Part shown: piece after piece, positions 1-7,920 of the stretch
Position numbering within the stretch: the first letter of the stretch is position 1
Layout of the letters: each line of letters starts with the position of its first letter
NCBI GenBank assembly: GCA_900320415.1
Contig: ONSE01000012.1
Coordinates: 1 to 10,072 of the forward strand
Length of the DNA: 10,072 nucleotides
Direction: 5' to 3'
Source: an uncultured Eubacteriales bacterium
Lineage (GTDB): Bacteria; Bacillota; Clostridia; Oscillospirales; Acutalibacteraceae
Notes under the pieces: generated by a model
Told to the model about the DNA's origin: nothing
What the model saw: the letters and a program-made list of their open reading frames with translations, nothing else
Databases searched by the model: none
Position numbers and translations under genes: made by a program

Positions 1-840
1 CTCGGAATCAACAGCCCAGCTCTCGTCATTGAGGAAGCCGTTCTGACCGGAACCGACAGCAACGATCTTGTTGATGGGATACTCGGGCTCGGCAACAGAG
101 TCACCTGTTACTGTGATTTCACGAGTCTCGGGGTTGAAGGTTACGGTTACGTCGCAGGCTTCCTTAACCATGAAGTCATAGTTGAGGTTGGTGCCGTTTA
201 CGCCGAACCATTCCTTCTGCGCTTCGTCGCCGCCTACGAACTTGACAACCTTGACGGCGAAGTTCATCGCGCCGGGCTCTACATCCTTAACAACAATTGA
301 ATAAGTACCGTCATCCTGCTTGGACATATTGTAAGCGTCAACAACGGGATCCCAGCCGACGGTCAGCCAGTCGGAGGTACCTGCGAGAACGTATACATCC
401 TCAGCGGGAGCGGTGGTGGGCTCTGCGGTAGTTTCTACAGGCTCGGTGGTGGGCTCAACAGTGGTGGGCTCAGCGGGCTCGGTAGTAGGCTCCGCGGTGG
501 TCTCTACGGGAGCGGTAGTGGTGGGTTCGTTCGCCTTGATCTGTACCAGAGTGGCGTCCGTGATGTCAATGTAGCCTGAACCGTCAAAGTCAGCAGCCTC
601 TGCGCTGTACTCTCCGGATTCAAACTTAGCAAGGGTCTTCGGATCCTCAACCGCGTAAAGCTGAATCAGGGTAGCATCCACAACATCAACTACGCCGTCC
701 TTATTGACGTCGCCTTTAAGGACCTGAGTTTCCGGTTCGCCCTCAGCCGCGAACGCGCTGACAGAACCGAGGCAGGCAAAGCTGGATACGGTCATCAGAG
801 AAGCGAGCGCTAAGCTGAGAAGCTTTTTTGACTTTCTCAT
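1..840 (-). CDS. Secreted N-terminal dockerin protein with X25-like modules (partial, 3' end off window)
   Basis: The 280 visible codons have no stop, so the C terminus lies beyond the left edge. Residues 1-31 form a signal peptide (KSKK basic start, hydrophobic core, AFA-AE cleavage site), so the product is exported. Residues 43-102 are a type I dockerin, two calcium-binding F-hand repeats: D44, N46, D48, D52, D55 and D84, D86, S88, D92, D95. It should dock onto a cohesin of a scaffoldin or cell-surface protein. Residues 104-148 are a Thr/Glu/Pro linker. Residues 149-246 resemble the X25 module of amylopullulanases and Ruminococcus starch proteins (Trp158, Trp163, a WFG..G motif near 211-216, VTFNPET at 233-239). 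A second similar module seems to begin near 256. The start is set by AGGAGG at 851-856, ten bases upstream. No catalytic domain is visible, so enzyme or binding protein cannot be decided. The dockerin call is firm; the X25 call is moderate. Confidence 0.85.
   Translation of the reverse strand, partial: MRKSKKLLSLALASLMTVSSFACLGSVSAFAAEGEPETQVLKGDVNKDGVVDVVDATLIQLYAVEDPKTLAKFESGEYSAEAADFDGSGYIDITDATLVQIKANEPTTTAPVETTAEPTTEPAEPTTVEPTTEPVETTAEPTTAPAEDVYVLAGTSDWLTVGWDPVVDAYNMSKQDDGTYSIVVKDVEPGAMNFAVKVVKFVGGDEAQKEWFGVNGTNLNYDFMVKEACDVTVTFNPETREITVTGDSVAEPEYPINKIVAVGSGQNGFLNDESWAVDSE
397..531 (-). repeat. Low-complexity Thr/Glu/Pro linker repeat
   Basis: Codons 104-148 of the dockerin protein encode imperfect repeats of the type EPTT, VETTAEPTT and EPAEPTT, visible in the DNA as repeated gggctc and ggtggt blocks. 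Such linkers separate modules in secreted polysaccharide-binding proteins and are often O-glycosylated. The DNA repetition makes length changes by slippage likely. Confidence 0.8.
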
Positions 841-888
841 TTCAATAGTTCCTCCTTTATAATATTGAACATAAAAATGAACAGTATA

Positions 889-917
889 ATTATAACAAAA
901 GCAATCGGATTTTGCAA
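889..917 (-). promoter_or_regulatory. Sigma-A promoter with extended -10 for the dockerin gene
   Basis: Read on the minus strand: TTGCAA (912-917), a 17-base spacer, then TATAAT (889-894) preceded by TG at 896-897, giving an extended -10. Transcription should start near 882, leaving a leader of about 40 bases that contains AGGAGG at 851-856. The DNA upstream, about 918-980, is rich in A- and T-tracts that could act as an UP element. The rest of the 841-1087 gap holds only the truB terminator and AT-rich sequence. Confidence 0.8.
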
Positions 918-1066
918 TAAGTTTTATAATATTTTTGTTTTTTTGCGGATAAATTTCTCATAAGAACTTAAAAATATTTTGTCACTCTCACAGATTACGT
1001 ACAATTTGCGCAAAAAAGAAACTCCGCAAGCGGCCGCAGACCGCTGAAACGGCTCCCGGGCAAGCG

Positions 1067-1094
1067 AAAAGGCGCGAGGAAAAAGCCTCACGCC
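1067..1094 (-). terminator. Intrinsic terminator of the truB operon, overlapping the truB stop
   Basis: On the minus strand a 9-bp stem (1086-1094 with 1071-1079, one G-U pair) closes a 6-base loop and is followed by four U residues (1067-1070) and then CGCUU. The truB stop codon at 1088-1090 lies inside the 5' arm of the stem. The U-tract is short, so termination may be incomplete. Confidence 0.6.
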
Positions 1095-1990
1095 TCGGGA
1101 AAGAGCTTTTCAATTTTCAGCATTCCGTCCGCGGTCCTGCCGAGTCCGAGAAACTCGCCGCCGCGGCTGTAGACACGGCAGCGCGTGCCGTCGGGAACCG
1201 CTTCATTGCGCAGGGCGGTACGGCTCAGCTCGAGCGCGCCGCCGTTTTGAAAGCGCTTTGCCTGCGCGTCGCTGACAGCGAGCGGGAAAAAATCGGCAAA
1301 CAGCCTGTCAACAGGGCGCAGAATGCCGCCCATCTCTCCGCTTTCGGACAGCTTTCGGAGCATCTCCAGTGTCACGCAGTCCTCAAGCGTAAATCCGCAG
1401 GCCTCCGTTCGCCTGAGCGCGGTCATCACGGCGCCTGTTCCGAGCGCCCTGCCGAGATCGTCGATCAGCGTGCGGATATAGGTGCCCTTGGAACAGGACA
1501 CGGCGATCGTCCCGCTCTGCTCCTCCGCGTCAAAGGAAAGCAGCTCCAGACGGTAGACCGTCACCCTGCGGCCCTCGCGTTCGACCTCCACACCCTTGCG
1601 CGCGAGGTCGTAGAGCCGCTGACCGTTCTTCTTGACCGCCGAATACATCGGCGGAATCTGCTCGATCTCTCCGCGGAAGGCGGCAAGCGCCGCAAGCAGC
1701 TCCTCCTCCGCGACGTCGGTTTCCTGCCGTTCCGACAGCTCGCCCCAGATATCGAGCGTATCCGAGGTCAGGCCGAGACGGAAATCCGTGACGTAGCTCT
1801 TGTCATGGTTGGGAATCAGATCCTGCGCCTTGGTCGCGCTGCCGAGCAGCACGGGCAGGACGCCCGTCGCGTTGGGGTCAAGAGTGCCCGTATGTCCCGT
1901 TTTCCGCTGTCCCGTGAGCCTGCGCACCACGGCGATCACGTCAAACGAGGTAAAGCCCGCGGGCTTGTCGATTACAATCACGCCGTTCAT
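1088..1990 (-). CDS. truB: tRNA pseudouridine(55) synthase TruB
   Basis: TruB converts U55 in the T-psi-C loop of tRNAs to pseudouridine in the cytoplasm. The N-terminal VIDKPAGFTSFDV segment and the family signature TGHTGTLDPNATGVLPV (31-47) are present; Asp38 is the expected catalytic aspartate. The conserved YSAVKKNGQRLYDLARKG (116-133) and SKGTYIRTLIDDLG (167-180) blocks follow, and the last 70 or so residues form the smaller C-terminal RNA-binding region. At 300 residues the length is normal. The start codon shares four bases (ATGA) with the stop of nrnA, which implies translational coupling, and GAGG lies just upstream. It is the last gene of the rbfA-nrnA-truB group; ribF, which often follows truB in Firmicutes, is absent here. 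Confidence 0.96.
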   Translation of the reverse strand: MNGVIVIDKPAGFTSFDVIAVVRRLTGQRKTGHTGTLDPNATGVLPVLLGSATKAQDLIPNHDKSYVTDFRLGLTSDTLDIWGELSERQETDVAEEELLAALAAFRGEIEQIPPMYSAVKKNGQRLYDLARKGVEVEREGRRVTVYRLELLSFDAEEQSGTIAVSCSKGTYIRTLIDDLGRALGTGAVMTALRRTEACGFTLEDCVTLEMLRKLSESGEMGGILRPVDRLFADFFPLAVSDAQAKRFQNGGALELSRTALRNEAVPDGTRCRVYSRGGEFLGLGRTADGMLKIEKLFPEA

Positions 1991-2925
1991 AGCACCTCAT
2001 CCACCGCCGCCTTCAGCCTTGCCTTCACCTCTTCGAGGGTGCCGCGCAGCTGGCAGCCTGCCGCTTCGATGTGCCCGCCGCCGCCGAAGCGCTCACAGAA
2101 CGCCGCGGCGTTCGTCTCCTTGTCGGAGCGGACGGAGATTTTGAACACGTTTTCTTCCTTCTCGCGCAGGGTCAGACCGATGCGAACGCCCTCGATCTGG
2201 CGGGGCAGCGAGGCAAAGCCCTCCAGCTCGTCCTCTCCCACGCCGAGACGGCGCATCATCTCCTGCGTGATGGCAATGATGGCGCAGCGGTCGTCCGCGT
2301 AAAACTCCATCGTGTCGTAGATTTCGCGCTCCATGCGGAGCTTGAGCTTCGATTTGGTGTCGAACATCACCTTGTTGATGGCGGCGGCATCCACGCCGCA
2401 GTCCAGCAGCTCCGCCGCGATCCTGTGCGTGCGTGAGGTGGTGTTTCCGTATTTAAAGCAGCCCGTGTCGGTGGACACGCCCGTATACAGACAGGAGGCA
2501 ATGCTCTTGTCCATCGGAACGCCCATCAGGGTGAGAATGTCATAGAGTATCTCACAGTTGGACGCCGCTTCCGCGTCCACACATTTGAGCGGCGCCGCCA
2601 CCTTGTTGGTTCGGTGGTGGTCGATACAGAGCGCGATCCTGCCGCTGTACGCCGCACGGTTGCCGCCGAGGAGCTTTTCGTCCGCGACATCCACGCTGAC
2701 GATGGTCTCCGCGTCAAAGCGCTGCTCCTCCACATCCTTTGTCAGAAAGACAAAGTCGCGCGGCAGGCTGTCGGTGATCACCCTCGCGCGCTTCCCGAGG
2801 CGCTGCAGCGCAAGGCAGAGGGCAAAGCCGCTGCCGAGGGTGTCGCCGTCGGGATTGGTGTGGGTCAGTATTTCATAATTGTCATGGCTGAGCAGGAAAT
2901 CCGCCGCCGCCCGCTTCTCATTCAT
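1987..2925 (-). CDS. nrnA: DHH/DHHA1 phosphoesterase, NrnA-type nanoRNase / pAp phosphatase
   Basis: A member of the DHH phosphoesterase family of NrnA type, which degrades 2-5 nt nanoRNAs and dephosphorylates 3'-phosphoadenosine 5'-phosphate in the cytoplasm. Manganese-site motifs are intact: HTNPDGDTLGS (22-32), VDVAD (78-82) and the signature IDHH (101-104). The C-terminal DHHA1 domain carries the substrate-binding GGGGHIEAAG near 281-290. At 312 residues it matches the family. Its start overlaps the end of rbfA by 8 bp, with GAGGAGG a few bases upstream inside rbfA, and its stop overlaps the truB start. The placing between rbfA and truB is the standard Firmicutes order and supports the NrnA assignment over other DHH proteins. 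Which of the two activities dominates cannot be read from sequence. Confidence 0.93.
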   Translation of the reverse strand: MNEKRAAADFLLSHDNYEILTHTNPDGDTLGSGFALCLALQRLGKRARVITDSLPRDFVFLTKDVEEQRFDAETIVSVDVADEKLLGGNRAAYSGRIALCIDHHRTNKVAAPLKCVDAEAASNCEILYDILTLMGVPMDKSIASCLYTGVSTDTGCFKYGNTTSRTHRIAAELLDCGVDAAAINKVMFDTKSKLKLRMEREIYDTMEFYADDRCAIIAITQEMMRRLGVGEDELEGFASLPRQIEGVRIGLTLREKEENVFKISVRSDKETNAAAFCERFGGGGHIEAAGCQLRGTLEEVKARLKAAVDEVL

Positions 2926-3289
2926 CTGACTCCTCCTCGTCGGAGGGAATGTCCAGGCTGCTGAGGATCCTGCTGATATTCGCGCTGTATTCGATGCTGT
3001 CTGTCGCGTTGAAAATCAGCTCGGGGACATGGCGCAGTCTGAGGCGGTGACCCAGCTCGCGGCGGATAAAGCCGCCCGCGGACTTGAGCCCCTTGACCGC
3101 TTCCTTTGCCCTGTCGATTCCTTCCATGGCGCTGACCTGCACGGTGCAGTAGGAGAGGTCGTTGGTAACCTCAACGCGCACGATGGAGAGAAACGTGCCG
3201 CTGACGCGCGGATCCTTGACCTCGCGGAAAATAGCGGTCAGCTCGCGTCTGATATCTTCGGTTGTTCTTTCTATTCTGTGACTTGGCAT
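2918..3289 (-). CDS. rbfA: 30S ribosome-binding factor RbfA
   Basis: RbfA binds the 30S subunit near the 5' end of 16S rRNA and helps late maturation, notably in the cold. The 123-residue product shows the full family pattern: N-terminal RIERTTEDIRRELTAIF, the DPRVSGTFLSIVRVEVTNDL core, KSAGGFIRRELGHRLRLR (69-86) of the KH-like fold, and PELIFNATDSIEYSANISRIL. It ends in an acidic tail (DEEESDE), which is common. GAGGT lies about five bases before the ATG. In many Firmicutes infB comes directly before rbfA; here a zinc-ribbon membrane protein gene does, and the 60-bp gap shows no convincing promoter, so read-through from upstream is likely. Confidence 0.95.
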   Translation of the reverse strand: MPSHRIERTTEDIRRELTAIFREVKDPRVSGTFLSIVRVEVTNDLSYCTVQVSAMEGIDRAKEAVKGLKSAGGFIRRELGHRLRLRHVPELIFNATDSIEYSANISRILSSLDIPSDEEESDE

Positions 3290-3335
3290 AGGTACCTCGA
3301 TTAAATGTTAGTTGAAAATTGTAGGTTGTTTGCAG

Positions 3336-3352
3336 TGATTGCCTGCCAATCA
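3336..3352 (-). repeat. Perfect 6-bp inverted repeat over the zinc-ribbon gene stop codon
   Basis: TGATTG and CAATCA (3336-3341 and 3347-3352) flank a 5-base loop and include the stop codon of the upstream gene. No U-tract follows in the direction of transcription, so it is not a typical terminator. It could be an mRNA processing or stability hairpin, or chance. Confidence 0.4.
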
Positions 3353-4129
3353 GTACGGTCTTGCGTTGCTGCGCTCGTCCTTGATGCTCTCGAAACGCCA
3401 CGAGCGGGTATTGACCTCCACCACGCCCGTACCGCAGTAATCACAGAACTTCTGTCCGAGGTTCTTGATCGGCGCGCCGCAGTTGGGGCAGTTCAGTCCC
3501 ATCGCGTCACCGCCGAAGGGCGTGATTTTGTCCTCGTCCTGCACATAGACCAGCGCGACGTCATAGACCGTTTCACGCCTTTTGTCCTGATTGCCGCGGA
3601 TCAGCTTGCCGTTCCTGTCCTGCGTGAAATCGTAGTGACCGACGGAAATATTGAACACAATGCTGACGGTCGCGCCGTTCTTGAGATAGCGCGCGATCTC
3701 TGTCTGATGGAAGCTGCTGTCGGAGATCTGACGGTTATAGCCGTTTGCCTGCAGATCGCCGATAATGCTGTGGACGCTGTTGCGCAGCGAAACCGAGCAG
3801 TCGTCGTTGAGCAGATCCATATCCTGCGCGCTGATGGCGGCGAAGTAGCTGCGCAGCACACCCTGGGCTCTTGTCTTGAACACGTCGTAGTCAAACTCAG
3901 GGAAATCCCGCTGAATCTGCGGCAGGTAGATATCTGTCATTCCATGGACAGTGCGCGGTGTTTCAGAGGCATTCTGAATCTGATTGACCGCCTTGCCGAT
4001 GTCGGGCGTGCCGAACGCCTGTCGGGAAAAATTCCTCAGACGGGCACGAATATACAGGAAAACGCCCAGCACCACTGCCGCCAGCGCCGCTGTCACCGCG
4101 AGGGGGACGATAATTCCGCTCCACTCCAT
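3350..4129 (-). CDS. Membrane-anchored protein with Tim44/NTF2-like region and C-terminal zinc ribbon
   Basis: No firm name can be given. Residues 5-27 form one hydrophobic transmembrane helix followed by basic RARLR, which predicts a signal anchor with the rest in the cytoplasm. Residues of about 60-205 look like a Tim44/NTF2-type alpha+beta domain (YFAAISAQDMDLL near 95-107, then alternating strands). Residues 214-233 are a zinc ribbon with paired CxxC motifs: C214, C217, C229, C232. The last 25 residues are polar and basic. GGAAG precedes the ATG by about eight bases. The gene starts 30 bp after aspS and lies 60 bp before rbfA, so it is probably cotranscribed with translation genes, but nothing in it shows a translation role. 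Membrane topology and zinc binding are well supported; the middle-domain assignment is tentative. Confidence 0.75.
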   Translation of the reverse strand: MEWSGIIVPLAVTAALAAVVLGVFLYIRARLRNFSRQAFGTPDIGKAVNQIQNASETPRTVHGMTDIYLPQIQRDFPEFDYDVFKTRAQGVLRSYFAAISAQDMDLLNDDCSVSLRNSVHSIIGDLQANGYNRQISDSSFHQTEIARYLKNGATVSIVFNISVGHYDFTQDRNGKLIRGNQDKRRETVYDVALVYVQDEDKITPFGGDAMGLNCPNCGAPIKNLGQKFCDYCGTGVVEVNTRSWRFESIKDERSNARPY

Positions 4130-4159
4130 ACTGCCACTTCCTTTCGGGGAAATATAGGA

Positions 4160-5935
<1,776 letters not shown>

Positions 5936-6054
5936 ATCATTTACCTCCGTGTGGATAGAGCGCAGCAACGGCATAAATCACCCGCCCGCATCTATCTGTG
6001 TGTTTTATTTCTTGCAATGGCTCACTCCGGCCGATGTTTTTTGCGGTTATCTAT

Positions 6055-7350
6055 TTAAATGCCGAACGACTGATCGTCCGCAAGCTGGAGAACCGAGAAT
6101 TTCTCGGCAAAGCTCTCATCGAGCGCAAGCTCGGTCTGCTCGCCCGACTCCATATTCTTGACCTTCGCCTTATTCTCGGCGATCTCGTTATCGCCCAGCA
6201 CGAGCGAATATTTCGCGCCGATTTTGTCGGCGTATTTCATCTGCGCTCTCAGACCTCTGCCGACCACGTCGGTTTCGGCGGTCAGTCCGCACTCTCTCAC
6301 GCGCTTGAGCAGCTCAAACGCCTTGACCTTGGCGGCGTCTCCCATCGTCGCGATATACAGTGAGCAGACGTCGGTGTTGGGGATCTCGATTCCCTGCGCG
6401 TCCATCACCATCAGCAGGCGCTCCAGACCCATCGCGAAGCCGAGGGACGGCGTGTGTTTGCCGCCCAGCTCCTCCATCAGGCCGTCGTATCTTCCGCCGC
6501 CGCAGACGGTACCCTGCGCGCCGATGCTGTCGGTCACAAACTCAAACACCGTCTTGGTGTAGTAATCCAGGCCGCGCACAATGGTGGGGTTGACGATATA
6601 GGAAATGCCCGCGCAGTCGAGATATCGCTTCACCTCGGTGAAGTGGTTCTCGCACTCCTCGCAGAGGTAGTCGGTGATCTTTGGTGCGTCCTTGGCGATC
6701 GCCTTGTCCTCGGGGCTTTTGCAGTCGAGCAGGCGCATGGGGTTCTTCTCCAGGCGCGAAAGGCAGGTCTCGCAAAGCTGCTCGCGGTAGCCGCCGAAAT
6801 AGTCCCTGAGCGCCTGATTGTACCTTGCGCGGCACTCGGGGCAGCCGATGGAATTGATTTCCAGGCGGATATCCGTCAGTCCGAGGCGGTCGATGATCGA
6901 CTGCGCCGCGCAGATCAGCTCCGCGTCGGCGACAGGCGACTGCGTGCCGTACTCCTCCAGACCGAACTGGTGGAACTCTCTGAGTCTGCCTGCCTGGGGC
7001 TTCTCATAGCGGTAGCAGGAAACAAAGTAGCTCGCCTTGATCGGCAGCCCCTCGTTTTCGAGGTTGTGCTCCAGCACGGCTCTTGCCGCACCCGCCGTTC
7101 CCTCGGGACGGAGCGTCACACTCTCGCCGCCCTTGGTGTCGAAGGTGTACATCTCCTTCTGCACCACGTCGGTGGTCTGTCCCACGCCGCGGGCAAACAG
7201 CTCCGTGTGCTCAAACACGGGCGTGCGGATCTCCTTGAAGCCGTAGGCACGGCTTTCCTCCCGCATGATATTTTCAATAAACTGCCAGCGATAGCTCTGC
7301 TTGGGCAGAACATCCTCTGTGCCCTTGATTTTCTTTGTGATCAACGCCAT
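6055..7350 (-). CDS. hisS: Histidyl-tRNA synthetase
   Basis: A class II synthetase that charges tRNA-His with histidine; a homodimer in the cytoplasm. The 431-residue length is typical. Visible motifs are KIKGTEDVLP (7-16), the RTPVFEHTELFARGVG motif 1 region (42-57), LRPEGTA (80-86), motif 2 with RYEKPQAGRLREFHQ (114-128), the histidine-binding RGLDYYT (259-265), GGGRYDGL (284-291) and motif 3 GFAMGLERLL (304-313), followed by the C-terminal anticodon-binding domain. The insertion domain has Cys pairs C170/C173, C193/C196 and C230/C233 that may bind a metal, as in other clostridial HisRS. GGGAGG (7359-7364) lies eight bases before the ATG. No T-box leader is seen in the 123 bp before it, which suggests transcription together with mgsA or from an unrecognised promoter. 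Confidence 0.97.
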   Translation of the reverse strand: MALITKKIKGTEDVLPKQSYRWQFIENIMREESRAYGFKEIRTPVFEHTELFARGVGQTTDVVQKEMYTFDTKGGESVTLRPEGTAGAARAVLEHNLENEGLPIKASYFVSCYRYEKPQAGRLREFHQFGLEEYGTQSPVADAELICAAQSIIDRLGLTDIRLEINSIGCPECRARYNQALRDYFGGYREQLCETCLSRLEKNPMRLLDCKSPEDKAIAKDAPKITDYLCEECENHFTEVKRYLDCAGISYIVNPTIVRGLDYYTKTVFEFVTDSIGAQGTVCGGGRYDGLMEELGGKHTPSLGFAMGLERLLMVMDAQGIEIPNTDVCSLYIATMGDAAKVKAFELLKRVRECGLTAETDVVGRGLRAQMKYADKIGAKYSLVLGDNEIAENKAKVKNMESGEQTELALDESFAEKFSVLQLADDQSFGI

Positions 7351-7403
7351 TTTCCATACCTCCCGCGGAAACGGCGTGCGTTCCCGCTATTGTTTGATGT
7401 ATC

Positions 7404-7419
7404 AGGGCGATTTCGCCCT
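7404..7419. repeat. Palindrome AGGGCGA-TT-TCGCCCT between mgsA and hisS
   Basis: A near-perfect palindrome (7-bp arms, 2-base centre) in the non-coding spacer. On the minus-strand transcript it forms a hairpin flanked by UUUUGU on its 5' side. It is not followed by a U-tract in the direction of transcription, so it is unlikely to be a terminator. It has the look of a dispersed REP-like element, but copy number cannot be judged from this window. Confidence 0.5.
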
Positions 7420-7428
7420 ACAAAAGTA

Positions 7429-7452
7429 TCGGGCAGCAATTCTGCCACCCGA
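7429..7452. repeat. Second hairpin, 10 bp from the first, possible weak mgsA terminator
   Basis: GGCAG and CTGCC (7432-7436 and 7442-7446) around a 5-base loop, extended by TCG/CGA outside a 3-base bulge. On the transcript it follows the mgsA stop and is itself followed by UACUUUUG, so it may act as a weak terminator. With the next palindrome it forms a two-hairpin cassette that fills most of the mgsA-hisS spacer. Confidence 0.45.
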
Positions 7453-7473
7453 CCTGTCAGCTTTTTAGTTGGA

Positions 7474-7869
7474 TTACTTCAGAATGTTTCTCCAGTCCAG
7501 ATCGCCGCGCTCCAAACCGTGGATAAGAACCTCCGCGGTGGCGATGTTTGTCGCGACGGGAATATTGTGCATATCGCAAAGGCGCAGCATATTCATGTCG
7601 TTCGGTTCGTTCGGCTTGGGGCTGAGGGGGTCTCTGAAAAAGAGCAGCATATCCACCTCGTTGCAGGCGATACGCGCCGCAATCTGCTGGCTGCCTCCCT
7701 GGGAGCCTGCCAAAAACTTCTGAATAGAAAGCCCCGTTGCCTCGGAAACCATTTTGCCTGTCGTACCCGTGGCGCAAAGGTTGTTGCGGCTGAGCGCGCC
7801 GCAATAGGCAATGCAGAACTGAACCATCAATTCTTTTTTCTCATCATGTGCAATAAGAGCTATATTCAT
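7474..7869 (-). CDS. mgsA: Methylglyoxal synthase homologue with altered active site
   Basis: Family role: MgsA turns dihydroxyacetone phosphate into methylglyoxal and phosphate in the cytoplasm, a bypass of lower glycolysis. The start at 7869 follows GGAGG by about eight bases; an in-frame TTG at 7884 overlaps that site and is rejected. The 131-residue product keeps the family backbone: IALIAHDEKK (His8, Asp9, Lys12), the phosphate-loop ATGTTG (33-38), FFRDPL with Asp80, and HNIPVATNIATAEVLI (101-116). By alignment with E. coli, however, catalytic Asp71 is Ser60 (GGSQQ instead of GGDQQ), His98 is Asn87, Asp101 is Asn90 and phosphate-binding Ser65 is Ala54. Activity is therefore doubtful. Family membership is secure; the function is not. 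It lies 51 bp after the MinD-like gene and shares its likely transcript. Confidence 0.85.
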   Translation of the reverse strand: MNIALIAHDEKKELMVQFCIAYCGALSRNNLCATGTTGKMVSEATGLSIQKFLAGSQGGSQQIAARIACNEVDMLLFFRDPLSPKPNEPNDMNMLRLCDMHNIPVATNIATAEVLIHGLERGDLDWRNILK

Positions 7870-7920
7870 ACCCGAATCCTCCAAACGCTTTAATTTTCTG
7901 TTCCAATCCGTTATGTTTAA

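Noticed and set aside
397..531. CRISPR-like or other array suggested by repeated blocks.
   Set aside because: The repeats are in frame, of uneven length, and encode a Thr/Glu/Pro linker inside a secreted protein.
1023..1050. Second terminator-like hairpin after truB (AGCGG/CCGCT).
   Set aside because: The stem is only 5 bp and the T-rich run comes about eight bases too late; the hairpin at 1071-1094 explains termination better.
3290..3349. Promoter directly upstream of rbfA (TTGGCA with TACAAT).
   Set aside because: The spacer between the two hexamers is 20 bases, too long for a normal sigma-A promoter, and no better pair is visible.
5936..5974. Upstream ATG adding 13 residues to AspRS.
   Set aside because: The strong GGAGGT at 5943-5948 lies inside that extension and is well spaced for the ATG at 5935, which also gives the normal protein length.
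7351..7473. T-box riboswitch upstream of hisS, suggested by GGGTGGCA on the minus strand.
   Set aside because: The match to the T-box core (GGGTGGNACCGCG) stops after eight bases, the spacer is too short for the specifier stem, and no antiterminator/terminator pair is seen.
7870..7884. TTG start five codons upstream for MgsA.
   Set aside because: It overlaps the Shine-Dalgarno sequence that serves the ATG at 7869, and the family starts with M-N-I-A-L-I.
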